This document shows positions 21,501 to 28,796 of a stretch of DNA of 64,000 nucleotides, in pieces (the stretch's first letter is position 1; every line of letters begins with the position of its first letter). Under the pieces are notes generated by a model. It was not told the origin of the DNA. It worked only from the letters and a program-made list of their open reading frames with translations, and did no database searches. The stretch lies in assembly GCA_964389475.1 (NCBI GenBank), contig CAYMFD010000001.1, positions 109,924 to 173,923 of the forward strand, written 5' to 3'. Made by a program: the position numbers and the translations under genes. The DNA is from CAYMFD01 sp964389475. GTDB taxonomy: Bacteria; Bacteroidota; Bacteroidia; Chitinophagales; Saprospiraceae.

Positions 21501-23474
21501 AGTGCCTTCACCGAGCCACTGCCCGTGTCCATAGGTGGTTGTGTGGCCCTAGAGTACTTGAGACTTAATGAATGTGGGATTCCAGGGGAGATACCGCAAT
21601 CAATTAGCAATTTGACTAACTTGATACAGCTAGATCTACGCGATAACAACTTGACTGGGCCACTACCGGATTCTCTACATTTGATCTACAGCGAGGACCT
21701 TGATGCGATTTACCTTCAGGGTAATAATTTGACAGGCTGTATACCGCCGACTTACGATGTGTTCTGTGGGATCCGCCAATTATTTCTTAATCAAGAAGAT
21801 GGAGTGTGGAATACGGCAGCATTCTGCAGTAGATCAGAAGGCGCTTGTGGTCAAGATCTCGATATGGACGGTTTTGTCACCCCGGAAGATTGTGATGATG
21901 CAGATGGAGATGTCAACCCTGACGCGGTGGAAGTTCCCTTCAATAGTATCGATGAAAACTGTGACGGCGTCCTTGATTTTCCTTGTTACGACTTTGATCG
22001 CGATTACCAGCGAGCTATTTCTACTCTAGATAGAGCAGTGATATTATGCGACAAAGATGCTGTTGATATCAGTCTTACTTTACCCGCTACACAGCGTATC
22101 TACCGGGACTGTATGCCGGAGTCTGGCCTATACGAAGGTTGGGTTGTTTTTAGGGCTACATCAGGGAGTCTGTATTTTTCCGCACAATCTTTTGAAGTGC
22201 CGCTTAGTTACGCCTTGTACCAGTTAGACACCTTTCCTTTGACGACGGATATGGAGCTTCTACGCTGCTTTACATCTGAGGAGCAGTGTAATGAAAATGG
22301 ACTAGTAGGTACGGACGTAGTCGTGCCGCTAGACAGTGTGAGTAGTACTGAGTGCCATCCCATATATGGAGGATTTCTGGGAGCTCATGAGGTGCCAGAC
22401 GGCTTCTACAAGTATTATGCTATCCGACTGACTAGTATCGACCAACCAACTGAGCCTGTCGAGCTCGATTTATGTGGAACTGCCTTTGTAGAGCTAGATG
22501 GATCGGGTTGTATGGATGTCCTCGTACCAATAGATAGTGATGATGACGGATGGTTATTGGGGGATGACTGTGATGACGATAATCCTGATATCAATCCTGG
22601 TACTGAGGAAGTAGGCTATAACGACGTGGATGAGAACTGCGATGGTATTGCGGAGAATCAATGTGGACCGCAAGGACAGCGGATCAACATCTTTGACCGT
22701 GCTCAGTACATCTGCGATAAGTCGACCATCAATGTCACGGATTGGAATGTGCTTACTAGTGAGGGGGTACCCTTTAGTTGTAGCCAGCAACTACCAGGTT
22801 ATGGGTTTAATATGGTATTCCTCAAGGTTAAGGTCAAGGTAGGTGGATCACTCTACTTTAAGATTACGCCTGAGGCTGGTGTTAAAGATGTCAATTTTGT
22901 CGTTTTCAAGATGAGCAACAATTTTGACTTGAGTACTCGCGAACAGTTACGGTGCATATATGGTGGTCCCCTGCCAGGAGAGCCGCTTTGTTTTACGTCA
23001 ACAGGTCTGAGACCTGGCGATGCGGATGTATTTGAGGCGTATGGCTGTCTAGAGGATGGCGTAGATAGCTTCGGGGCACCACTTGAGGCAGAAGACGACG
23101 ATGAGTTCTTAGTTGTGATACGCAGTAGTGAGCGGAGAGGTACTGATATGCAGATCGAGTGGTGTGGTACGGCACTACTCGTTAATGAGGAGCCAGGTGA
23201 TGAGTGTACGGACCTCTTTGTGAGTAGTGAGGAGGTAGTCACGATTTCTCCATTGCGAGTATATCCTAATCCTGTTAGTGATCTGTTGCACCTAGAGGTT
23301 GATGGTGATATTAGTAACTATACTACGTCAATCATTGATGTGCTGGGCAGTGTGCTGCCAGTATCCATGCGAGGCAATGCCTTGGACCTATCTATCGTGC
23401 CAGCGGGTGTCTATATGCTTCGCCTTGAGGATCGATCTGGTCGAGTTTGGTCAGAGCGAGTAGTCGTGTATTGA
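18561..23474 (+). CDS. giant secreted protein: FG-GAP/VCBS propeller, leucine-rich repeats, MopE-type Ca-binding motifs, T9SS type A domain
   Basis: The frame opens at 18498, but ATG 18561 gives a proper signal peptide (MKYFPVLLVLLISTTVSAQ), so about 1637 residues. The first ~690 residues hold many FG-GAP/VCBS repeats with calcium-binding DxDxDGxxD loops (DVDGDGYEE, DVDTDGDLD, DLDGDGQAE, DADGDGDID). Residues ~800-1070 are leucine-rich repeats (LINLSLSTNSL, LIQLDLRDNNLTGPLP). Two MopE-like metal-binding motifs follow (EDCDDADGDVNPDAVE and DDCDDDNPDINPGTEE, each ending in DENCDG). A type A sorting domain lies at the C-terminus (VYPNPVSDLLHL). It is likely a calcium-stabilised adhesin or binding protein anchored on the cell surface. 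It stands alone between a terminator and the palindrome array. Confidence 0.9.
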   Translation: MKYFPVLLVLLISTTVSAQLSDRKQYTQPGGQLIIGELYDVDGDGYEEYFVHSEGSYYVRGVGQSQWADIIRLSGSFDRALLDVADVDTDGDLDIVGYDVSTGDLVVHTQIADHEYSIQRYDLDVPSPAQSLVAADLDGDGQAEIYLGTESWDNLIAIKVQDGTVDQEEIEADRVRAMDSGVDSDGPYLAIAWNGTTVAKLTQTSQGEYVTESIPAQAAIRYLDVADLDQDGYDDLIYATEQRAYTAQGLAASAWRPAVEVARVSGNRNVEVADYDQDGQLDLVFGNFSLFELRVARQLADWQWERVELDFDSRSYLSFAIVEGTDQALVDGVLFDDIYTGGRRMRTVAENSVRIFNTILKDITGNGATDILYHADVQNAFHLLEGQDDYHQRITTLDPTFGNAATVVDDLNGDGIQDVIFVEGGFLQWFEGVGGGTFTTARSLMATEVTFLRSLQDIDGDGDLDIVATGDDDRVCVFYRIGSTYAAPTRIYTRPGGRDVAFTFKYADADGDGDIDILATDFYGGVLLLKQLAPDAWQTDTYVTANLQLNDGVLLSVNDDDFPDMALLTRTGGGPSYIELFSGDGSRGRSAGVIYNSPEEANGLAIRDVNADGLDDIIILHTDDNEITTMMQRSDGTWTSPILLDELVQPARMIQSAEDDLVVILGGHPNNSRLYTYDFSGVFADLDVQVSNQTCGNNGTVLDDSDDFVTFTIKAVYGPAIDGEYRVEIPTYGIVLFAKVGEELEVVLPPGSAGAGDFEVEVSVGGEEQVIVIQNDEPCAAVDLLTDLDALMIIYRDNNGPNWKDGAAFDQDAWRILYSSYISGNVFFDEGRHCNLPGVTCDAGKRVTQLVLRDINMRNTLSDAIGILTELINLSLSTNSLSALSPAIGRCTKLMHINWTLNEMEGELLPEIGNCTDMRTLKFSLNRHSGPIPESWSQMTELQELVVGNAAQFDGRINRLTALPLQVGNWTKIKTLNLSKSAFTEPLPVSIGGCVALEYLRLNECGIPGEIPQSISNLTNLIQLDLRDNNLTGPLPDSLHLIYSEDLDAIYLQGNNLTGCIPPTYDVFCGIRQLFLNQEDGVWNTAAFCSRSEGACGQDLDMDGFVTPEDCDDADGDVNPDAVEVPFNSIDENCDGVLDFPCYDFDRDYQRAISTLDRAVILCDKDAVDISLTLPATQRIYRDCMPESGLYEGWVVFRATSGSLYFSAQSFEVPLSYALYQLDTFPLTTDMELLRCFTSEEQCNENGLVGTDVVVPLDSVSSTECHPIYGGFLGAHEVPDGFYKYYAIRLTSIDQPTEPVELDLCGTAFVELDGSGCMDVLVPIDSDDDGWLLGDDCDDDNPDINPGTEEVGYNDVDENCDGIAENQCGPQGQRINIFDRAQYICDKSTINVTDWNVLTSEGVPFSCSQQLPGYGFNMVFLKVKVKVGGSLYFKITPEAGVKDVNFVVFKMSNNFDLSTREQLRCIYGGPLPGEPLCFTSTGLRPGDADVFEAYGCLEDGVDSFGAPLEAEDDDEFLVVIRSSERRGTDMQIEWCGTALLVNEEPGDECTDLFVSSEEVVTISPLRVYPNPVSDLLHLEVDGDISNYTTSIIDVLGSVLPVSMRGNALDLSIVPAGVYMLRLEDRSGRVWSERVVVY

Positions 23475-23502
23475 TGGCCATGCCTCTCTATTCTTTGACC
23501 TG

Positions 23503-23708
23503 TAATCAGCCAAAATCGTCTTTTTCCCATGACTTTGGCTAGATATAATACCCTGTAATCAGCCAAAATGTAATCTTATTTAGTGTTTTTGGCTGGATAT
23601 AATTGTTTGCATCCAGCCAAAATAAGCATAAAACCACTAATTTGGCTGATTATAATTTCATTTAATCAGCCAAATATGGCAATTTTTCGTAATTTTGGCT
23701 GATTATAA
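23503..23708. repeat. array A: alternating palindromic half-sites, 53-54 bp period, upstream of ATPase-nuclease gene
   Basis: Eight half-sites alternate in direction. The plus-direction arms (AATCAGCCAAAA or a variant) lie at 23503, 23556, 23611 and 23661. The minus-direction arms (TTTTGGCTGATTATAA or a variant) lie at 23533, 23586, 23639 and 23691. Spacing between like arms is 53, 54 and 53 bp. Adjacent minus/plus arms form three ~37-bp palindromes (23533-23569, 23587-23623, 23639-23675), each with TATAAT on the left side of its loop and separated by 15-17 bp. A single half-site stands at each end. Arm changes are matched: the middle unit has GGCTGGAT opposite ATCCAGCC, and the third has three T opposite three A. 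The array ends 12 bp before the ATG at 23721. Confidence 0.9.
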
Positions 23709-23720
23709 AAGAAGTAGAAC

Positions 23721-25151
23721 ATGGAGTTGTTAGGTAGGTGGAGAGAGCAGAAGCGGCTTAAGCACTGCTATCAATCGTCAGAGTCCAAGCTAGTCGTGGT
23801 CTATGGTCGGCGACGAGTGGGCAAGACATTTTTGATACGGAAGTATTTTGCTAAGGACCTCTTGTTTCAGACATCGGGCCTCCATCGTGGCAATATGGAA
23901 GACCAGCTGGCAGCCTTTACCAGATCGATAGCTTTAGCGGGTTATACACCGGCAGCCGTGGCACAGCCTACTACTTGGTTCGATGCATTTGACCTACTGC
24001 GCCTCTTCTTAGAGACTAAGCGGACCAAGAAAAAGAAGGTGCTCTTCTTCGATGAGTTGCCATGGTTTGATACACCAAGGTCCAAGTTCTTGACAGCATT
24101 CGAGCATTTTTGGAATAGCTACTGTACCACTAGGACGGACCTGCTGGTTGTCGCCTGTGGATCTGCGGCCTCGTGGATGATCAAGAAGATGCTCCATAAC
24201 AAGGGCGGCCTACACAATCGAGTCAGCGAGCGGATTAAGCTCAGAGCATTCACACTAGCAGAGGTCGCTACCTTCCTCAAGTACAAGGGTATCGTCTGGA
24301 GCCAATACGATATAGCTCAACTCTACATCGCTGTTGGTGGTGTACCTTTCTACCTTGACGCCATCGTCAAAGGGGAGAGTGTCGCACAGTTCATCGACCG
24401 TGCCTGCTTCGCCGACGACGGTATCCTACATGATGAGTATCAAGTGTTATTCACCTCCCTCTTCGATGATAGCGATAACCACCATAGAGTCGTCGAGGCA
24501 CTGGCGACCGTCAAGCAAGGCCTGCGTCGCGATGACCTAGTAGCTAAGTCTCGCCTATCCTCAGGGGGTACGCTGACCAAGACCTTACGAGAGCTAGAAC
24601 TGTCAGGATTCATCAAGGTACAACGTCCCTATGGGGCTAAACGATACGGGCAGCTCTACCAGCTGAGTGACTATTTTACCTTGTTTTACTACCAGTTTAT
24701 GCAAGCCCAGCGGGACAGCGATGGCGATCGGACATCCTGGACGATCATCATGTCGGGCCGTAAATGGCAGTCATGGGCGGGACTGGCATTTGAGCGATTG
24801 TGCATCGATCATATCACGGAGATCAAGTCGGCCCTAGGCCTCACCGTCATCAAGTCTCAGGCGTCGACGTGGAGTACGAGAGACCCAGACCAAGGTGCCC
24901 TGATCGACCTCCTGATAGACCGGGCAGACCGCATCGTCAATGTCTGCGAGATCAAATTCTCCCAGGGCCAGTACACGATCGACAAGGCCTATGCGCTACA
25001 GCTCCGCAATAAGCTGCAGGCTTTCTCTCAAGTTGCTAAGCGCAAGACCCTCTTTCTTACGATGATCACCACCTTCGGCGTACAGGACAATGCGTATTGC
25101 AAGGAGTTGGTGCAGAGTCAGGTGACGCTAGAGGACTTGTTTGCGGAGTAG
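23721..25151 (+). CDS. P-loop ATPase (ATPase_2/DUF234 type) with C-terminal PD-(D/E)XK nuclease-like domain
   Basis: 476 residues. The N-terminal STAND/AAA-like ATPase has Walker A GRRRVGKT (29-36), Walker B VLFFDELPW (D111, E112), a sensor-like segment ACGSAASWM (~145-153) and GGLHNR. A winged-helix-like middle (~255-335) precedes a C-terminal domain whose pattern fits PD-(D/E)XK nucleases: AFE358, IDLLIDR (D396) and CEIK (E410, K412). It is the family often labelled DUF234 archaeal-type ATPase, function unknown. A full-length paralog lies on the minus strand at 31802-33238. The defining context is palindrome array A ending 12 bp upstream of the start. Possible roles are a DNA-acting selfish element, defence, or an autoregulated ATPase; the sequence does not decide. 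Confidence 0.88.
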   Translation: MELLGRWREQKRLKHCYQSSESKLVVVYGRRRVGKTFLIRKYFAKDLLFQTSGLHRGNMEDQLAAFTRSIALAGYTPAAVAQPTTWFDAFDLLRLFLETKRTKKKKVLFFDELPWFDTPRSKFLTAFEHFWNSYCTTRTDLLVVACGSAASWMIKKMLHNKGGLHNRVSERIKLRAFTLAEVATFLKYKGIVWSQYDIAQLYIAVGGVPFYLDAIVKGESVAQFIDRACFADDGILHDEYQVLFTSLFDDSDNHHRVVEALATVKQGLRRDDLVAKSRLSSGGTLTKTLRELELSGFIKVQRPYGAKRYGQLYQLSDYFTLFYYQFMQAQRDSDGDRTSWTIIMSGRKWQSWAGLAFERLCIDHITEIKSALGLTVIKSQASTWSTRDPDQGALIDLLIDRADRIVNVCEIKFSQGQYTIDKAYALQLRNKLQAFSQVAKRKTLFLTMITTFGVQDNAYCKELVQSQVTLEDLFAE

Positions 25152-25177
25152 ATCAGACTTGTAATCTATTAGATGGC

Positions 25178-26062
25178 TTATTTTAGATCAGCACGCAAAG
25201 TCACGAAGTCTTCCCTTGTGAAATGGGCAAAGGGGTAAGAGTACTTTTTAGTACCAGTAATGGAGTCGTATTCATCTTTATAGATACCGATGTAGTCAAT
25301 TTTAGCATGAAAGCTATTTAAAGTGTCATTGTAGTTTACTCTCACGATTAGGTTAATGCCAAAGTCACTTTTATCATAAAGAGTCCTTTCTATAGATACT
25401 TTTTCACGATGCGACGCATTCTCGCCGTAGCAAGTCCATGAAGAAATGGTGTCCAGCTTACTGACGAGGTAGTTAGCGTCTAGTGCAGTATGCCGATTAA
25501 AATTATGGTCATATTTGGTCACGGTCGTATCGTAGCGTAGGAAATAGTAGACTTCCTCAAAGAGCAAGGTGTCGAATTGTTTAGGTAGATTGGAGTGGAT
25601 GAGAAAGCTATGGGAGGAGGCATCAAAATTCAAATTGGATGTAGGGATTGAGCCAAACTCGCCTGATGTACTATTTCCGAAATAGTATTCCCTGTAAGCT
25701 CTTATAGTAAAGCTATCAATCGCTAAAGTTATGGTTCTCTTGTCGAAGTAGGCGTCAAGGTTGATAGACGAAAGATCGTCGGGATTGACTCTGACATCGT
25801 CCCAGTAAAAGGAGTCAACAGTGTACATTGTACAAGTTGGATATTTCCCGATTACTTTTGTTAGCTGTCTATGGATAGTTTTTGATACCTCTTCAAAAGG
25901 GCTGCCTTCTGAAGGTTCTGACTTAATGCACTTTGAGGATTTTAAGTGTGGTTCTATTGATTTTATAAGTAGTGAGATTGCCACAGGCTGGCCGTAATGG
26001 ACCATTCTAAAAGAGCACAGTATACAAATGGTCAATACTTGACGATAAAAATGGATGTTCAC
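25178..26062 (-). CDS. hypothetical exported protein
   Basis: 294 residues on the minus strand with a short hydrophobic N-terminus (MNIHFYRQVLTICILCSFRMVHYG) compatible with a signal peptide. The rest is polar, beta-rich looking, with many tyrosines and aspartates (for example SFYWDDVRVNPDD and YFLRYDTTVTKYDHNF). No domain is recognised. The coding region is more AT-rich than the large neighbours, which may indicate recent acquisition. The stop codon is only 26 bp from the stop of the ATPase gene converging on it. Nothing in the context assigns a role. Confidence 0.65.
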   Translation of the reverse strand: MNIHFYRQVLTICILCSFRMVHYGQPVAISLLIKSIEPHLKSSKCIKSEPSEGSPFEEVSKTIHRQLTKVIGKYPTCTMYTVDSFYWDDVRVNPDDLSSINLDAYFDKRTITLAIDSFTIRAYREYYFGNSTSGEFGSIPTSNLNFDASSHSFLIHSNLPKQFDTLLFEEVYYFLRYDTTVTKYDHNFNRHTALDANYLVSKLDTISSWTCYGENASHREKVSIERTLYDKSDFGINLIVRVNYNDTLNSFHAKIDYIGIYKDEYDSITGTKKYSYPFAHFTREDFVTLRADLK

Positions 26063-26286
26063 ACTGGTTGATTTTCTCTAGCAGGAAGTTAGAATTATCG
26101 AAACTAGCTAGGTACAGGTATTATTGTTCGGCACGATTACTAGAGATTAAATTTCTAAGATTCTGACTTGTAGACGAGTTTAGGACAGCTTTGGATCACT
26201 GCCTTCTGTCTTTTATCAATTTAAGGTAGTAGAGTATGTATGGTTGGATTATTGACTATCTTTCCTTGTAGGTCGACATCTTAAAT

Positions 26287-27174
26287 TCAGCTCTGTTTCC
26301 GTGCATTGTAGTACTCAAGCCCCTTGAGATTGCGCTTAAGTACCACTTCGACGTCTTCAGTCTTGACATGACCGAGTATGCCCCACGGGCCGTTGTAACC
26401 AGCAGCGATCAGCTGATCCATCATTTCATAGTCGTGGTCACCATCGCCTATGGGCAATATTTTGGGACCTCCCTTTTTCATGCCATTTAGGTTAACGTAG
26501 GATAGGTGTGGCTTAATCAATGAGATTACCGATTCGAAATCATCGATGTAGTCATGTCCGTGGTGAAAATTCCAGACGATCGATAGAGCCGGATCGTTTA
26601 CGGCTTCTATGATCTTGATTTGATTTTTGGGATCACCGAACCACCCAGTGTGATTATAGAGCCCTACTTCACAACCTATATCCTTGGCAGTTGAGACAAC
26701 ATACTTGATCATGTCTGTGCTGATCTTGAGACAGGTTGCCTGATCCTTATCCTTAAAGTAATTGTTGCTGAAGCTCACCCAAATGGTGGGTTTGTACTGG
26801 ACTTTCTTAAGCTTGGTGAGGAGTTCTATGTTTTGAGGACTTAACTGGCCGATCGTATCTCTATTAGCGTTGAGCCATAGAAATACAGCGTGGATGTTAA
26901 TACCATTATCTACCGCTAGCGAGAACTCTTCCTCCATCCTAGAGAAGTCTGCCTTACCCCGGTTGTAGCCGTAGGTTTTGATGCCTAGTTCTTTGACGAG
27001 GTCGATACGTTGCTCTGGGCTTCGGTCTTCGGTATCAAATCCGATAATACACCAAGCCGATACCTCTGCCGGGTCAATGATCGGCTTGGGATCGCTTTTG
27101 CAAGAAAGCAGTACTGAGGTCAGGGCGAGAAAAAGGAAAGTAGCCCTGTAGGAAAGAAGATATATAGCTAGCAT
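26287..27174 (-). CDS. TIM-barrel lipoprotein, sugar phosphate isomerase/epimerase-like
   Basis: I start at ATG 27174, which gives a lipoprotein signal with lipobox LTSVLLSC (about residues 18-25), rather than the far upstream frame opening at 27354. The mature ~270 residues match the AP-endonuclease-2/xylose-isomerase-like TIM barrel: repeated beta strands with IKTYGYN, IHAVFLWLNA, CEVGLYNHTGWF (metal-site region), IVWNFHHGHDYIDDF and a C-terminal GPWGILGH. Such lipoproteins in Bacteroidota are annotated as sugar phosphate isomerase/epimerase, usually with unknown substrate, and are probably periplasmic. It is divergent from the gene at 27362, and the two share a ~190-bp promoter region. Confidence 0.8.
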   Translation of the reverse strand: MLAIYLLSYRATFLFLALTSVLLSCKSDPKPIIDPAEVSAWCIIGFDTEDRSPEQRIDLVKELGIKTYGYNRGKADFSRMEEEFSLAVDNGINIHAVFLWLNANRDTIGQLSPQNIELLTKLKKVQYKPTIWVSFSNNYFKDKDQATCLKISTDMIKYVVSTAKDIGCEVGLYNHTGWFGDPKNQIKIIEAVNDPALSIVWNFHHGHDYIDDFESVISLIKPHLSYVNLNGMKKGGPKILPIGDGDHDYEMMDQLIAAGYNGPWGILGHVKTEDVEVVLKRNLKGLEYYNARKQS

Positions 27175-27361
27175 AGGGCAGTAGATAATCGTCGTTATAA
27201 GAAGTCTCCACAAGGTATACCGCCTGATCCCAATCCTGAAATTCATATTGCCAGTTTTTTCAAGGCTGGCTTTAAGCAGGCCAGTGACGAGGAATAGACC
27301 CAGATCTAGGTAGGCAGCGATGACGTACCATACCACGTTTTTCTGACAAAGCAATAATTAC

Positions 27362-28024
27362 ATGGCTCTCCGGCACCTTCTCGTCTTTATGGCATTTTTT
27401 CTCTGGGCATTTAGTTGTGAGGAGCAGGTGATGCCAGAGGATGATCTCGTTACTCGTATAGTCGGCCAAGTCGTAGATGACCAAGGTAATCCAGTTGCAA
27501 ATGTCCCCGTGACGTATATCATTGCGACGACGCCTAGCCGATTTTCTCCCACTAGCGAGGTGCTTACCCATGCGGACGGCACTTTTGAGATATTCACAAG
27601 GTATGCGACGAGGTGTAACTTTTTGGATGTCAATGGTTTTCTCGATAATTGGGAGGACTCCCGTTTTCCTCTTACTGAGGGAGAGCTCCTAGCGCCATAT
27701 GCTGGCGCAGTACTGCCGCTACCAGGTGATGTAACAGACGTAGACCTGCGTGGTACACCAGTGGTAGTCGAGCATCTAGCAGAGCTAAAGGTCATACCCT
27801 TTGATACGATCGTAGACTACCTTCGACTTGTACAGCCGCTCGGTGGAGTGAACAGGGTATTTGAGGACTGTAGCTGGGGCCTGTCTAGTGAGATACGGCA
27901 GGAAGAGACGCTGAGATTGGCTATAGGTGATATGGTCACGCTGGTGCGACAATACCAAGATTCGGCTCGGCAGGTCGTGGATACGATTACCTTAGATCAA
28001 GCCTATCAAGAAGTAGTCCTGTGA
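27362..28024 (+). CDS. lipoprotein with carboxypeptidase-regulatory-like domain
   Basis: 220 residues starting with a lipoprotein signal (MALRHLLVFMAFFLWAFSC; lipidated Cys at ~19). Residues ~30-80 resemble a carboxypeptidase-regulatory-like (CarboxypepD_reg) beta-sandwich: IVGQVVDDQGNPVANVPVTY and HADGTFEIFTRY. The remainder is unrecognised. Its stop overlaps the start of the next gene by 4 bp (GTGA), so the two are translationally coupled and probably form a small envelope-protein pair. Confidence 0.75.
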   Translation: MALRHLLVFMAFFLWAFSCEEQVMPEDDLVTRIVGQVVDDQGNPVANVPVTYIIATTPSRFSPTSEVLTHADGTFEIFTRYATRCNFLDVNGFLDNWEDSRFPLTEGELLAPYAGAVLPLPGDVTDVDLRGTPVVVEHLAELKVIPFDTIVDYLRLVQPLGGVNRVFEDCSWGLSSEIRQEETLRLAIGDMVTLVRQYQDSARQVVDTITLDQAYQEVVL

Positions 28025-28635
28025 AAAATTCGCTGTACATAGCTATTATGGTAGTGCTGCTTGCTTGCACACACCGCCTATCCGCTCAAGACGGGGCAGG
28101 GGTCGCTCTGGCAGGTAATTACATGTCTTATCACGGCAATAATCACCTCGGCGATGCCATGACATCAGCTAATAGAGGGGCAGGCCTTAATGTAAGGGCA
28201 GGGGCTAGGTCTTTTCTGATTGATGTTGGTATCAACTATAACTATGTCAGCATTAGCGATAGTCCCATATTCAGATCTGGCGCTAGATCTACGATGAGGG
28301 ACGCTACATTTGGATTAGGTTATCGATTAGTGCTGTCAAGGCTATGGGAGGCAGACATTACCTACCATGTCGCTGTATCTAGGTTGAGGTCGACGATAGA
28401 TATGCATGGCACGGCTCATGGCCCTATGGTGAGGCTCAACTTTGCTGCTAGACAACCGCTGAGCCCGATGGTGTTTTTTGAGGCGGGGTACTGGATGGGT
28501 ACTTTCGATCAATTGCGGGCCCCCGAAGGTTTTGAAAGTTACTACCGCCGCTACAGGGCTAGCCTAGTCCGGATAGGAGTAGGCTACAGGTTTGGTCCAG
28601 AGGCTTCTTCCCTTCTTAGTGAACTCGAAGATTAG
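28021..28635 (+). CDS. outer-membrane beta-barrel protein
   Basis: 204 residues from a GTG start overlapping the previous stop. Signal peptide 1-23 (cleavage near HRLSAQ). The mature part is made of alternating amphipathic strands (FLIDVGINYNYVSI, ATFGLGYRLVL, ADITYHVAVSRL, LVRIGVGYRFG) typical of an 8-stranded outer-membrane barrel. It does not end in the classical aromatic residue. It is coupled to the upstream lipoprotein gene. No ligand can be inferred. Confidence 0.72.
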   Translation: MKNSLYIAIMVVLLACTHRLSAQDGAGVALAGNYMSYHGNNHLGDAMTSANRGAGLNVRAGARSFLIDVGINYNYVSISDSPIFRSGARSTMRDATFGLGYRLVLSRLWEADITYHVAVSRLRSTIDMHGTAHGPMVRLNFAARQPLSPMVFFEAGYWMGTFDQLRAPEGFESYYRRYRASLVRIGVGYRFGPEASSLLSELED

Positions 28636-28796
28636 GCCTTTCTGAAATCCTCCACATAATCAAAAGCTCATTCAGTATCTGGTAGGCAGACGCTAGACTC
28701 CGACGCTAACCAACATAGATCGCTATGCTTGCTATCGTGGCAGGGGATTGTACTACTTTCGTCGTCTAAGAAATTCACACACACACACTTTTTTAT

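Noticed and set aside
22853..23242. 129-codon minus-strand frame inside the FG-GAP/LRR gene
   Set aside because: A Ser/Thr-rich shadow of the strongly supported plus-strand gene, with low-complexity composition typical of antisense translation.
23503..23708. CRISPR array interpretation of the repeats upstream of the ATPase gene
   Set aside because: The intervening segments are only 15-17 bp, the arms vary from unit to unit, the array starts and ends with half-sites, and no cas gene is present. In array B the intervening segments are themselves related, unlike CRISPR spacers.
27358..27795. 145-codon minus-strand frame opposite the lipoprotein gene at 27362
   Set aside because: Lies antisense to a gene with a clear lipoprotein signal and domain, and its own translation is Ser/Arg/Thr-rich without features.
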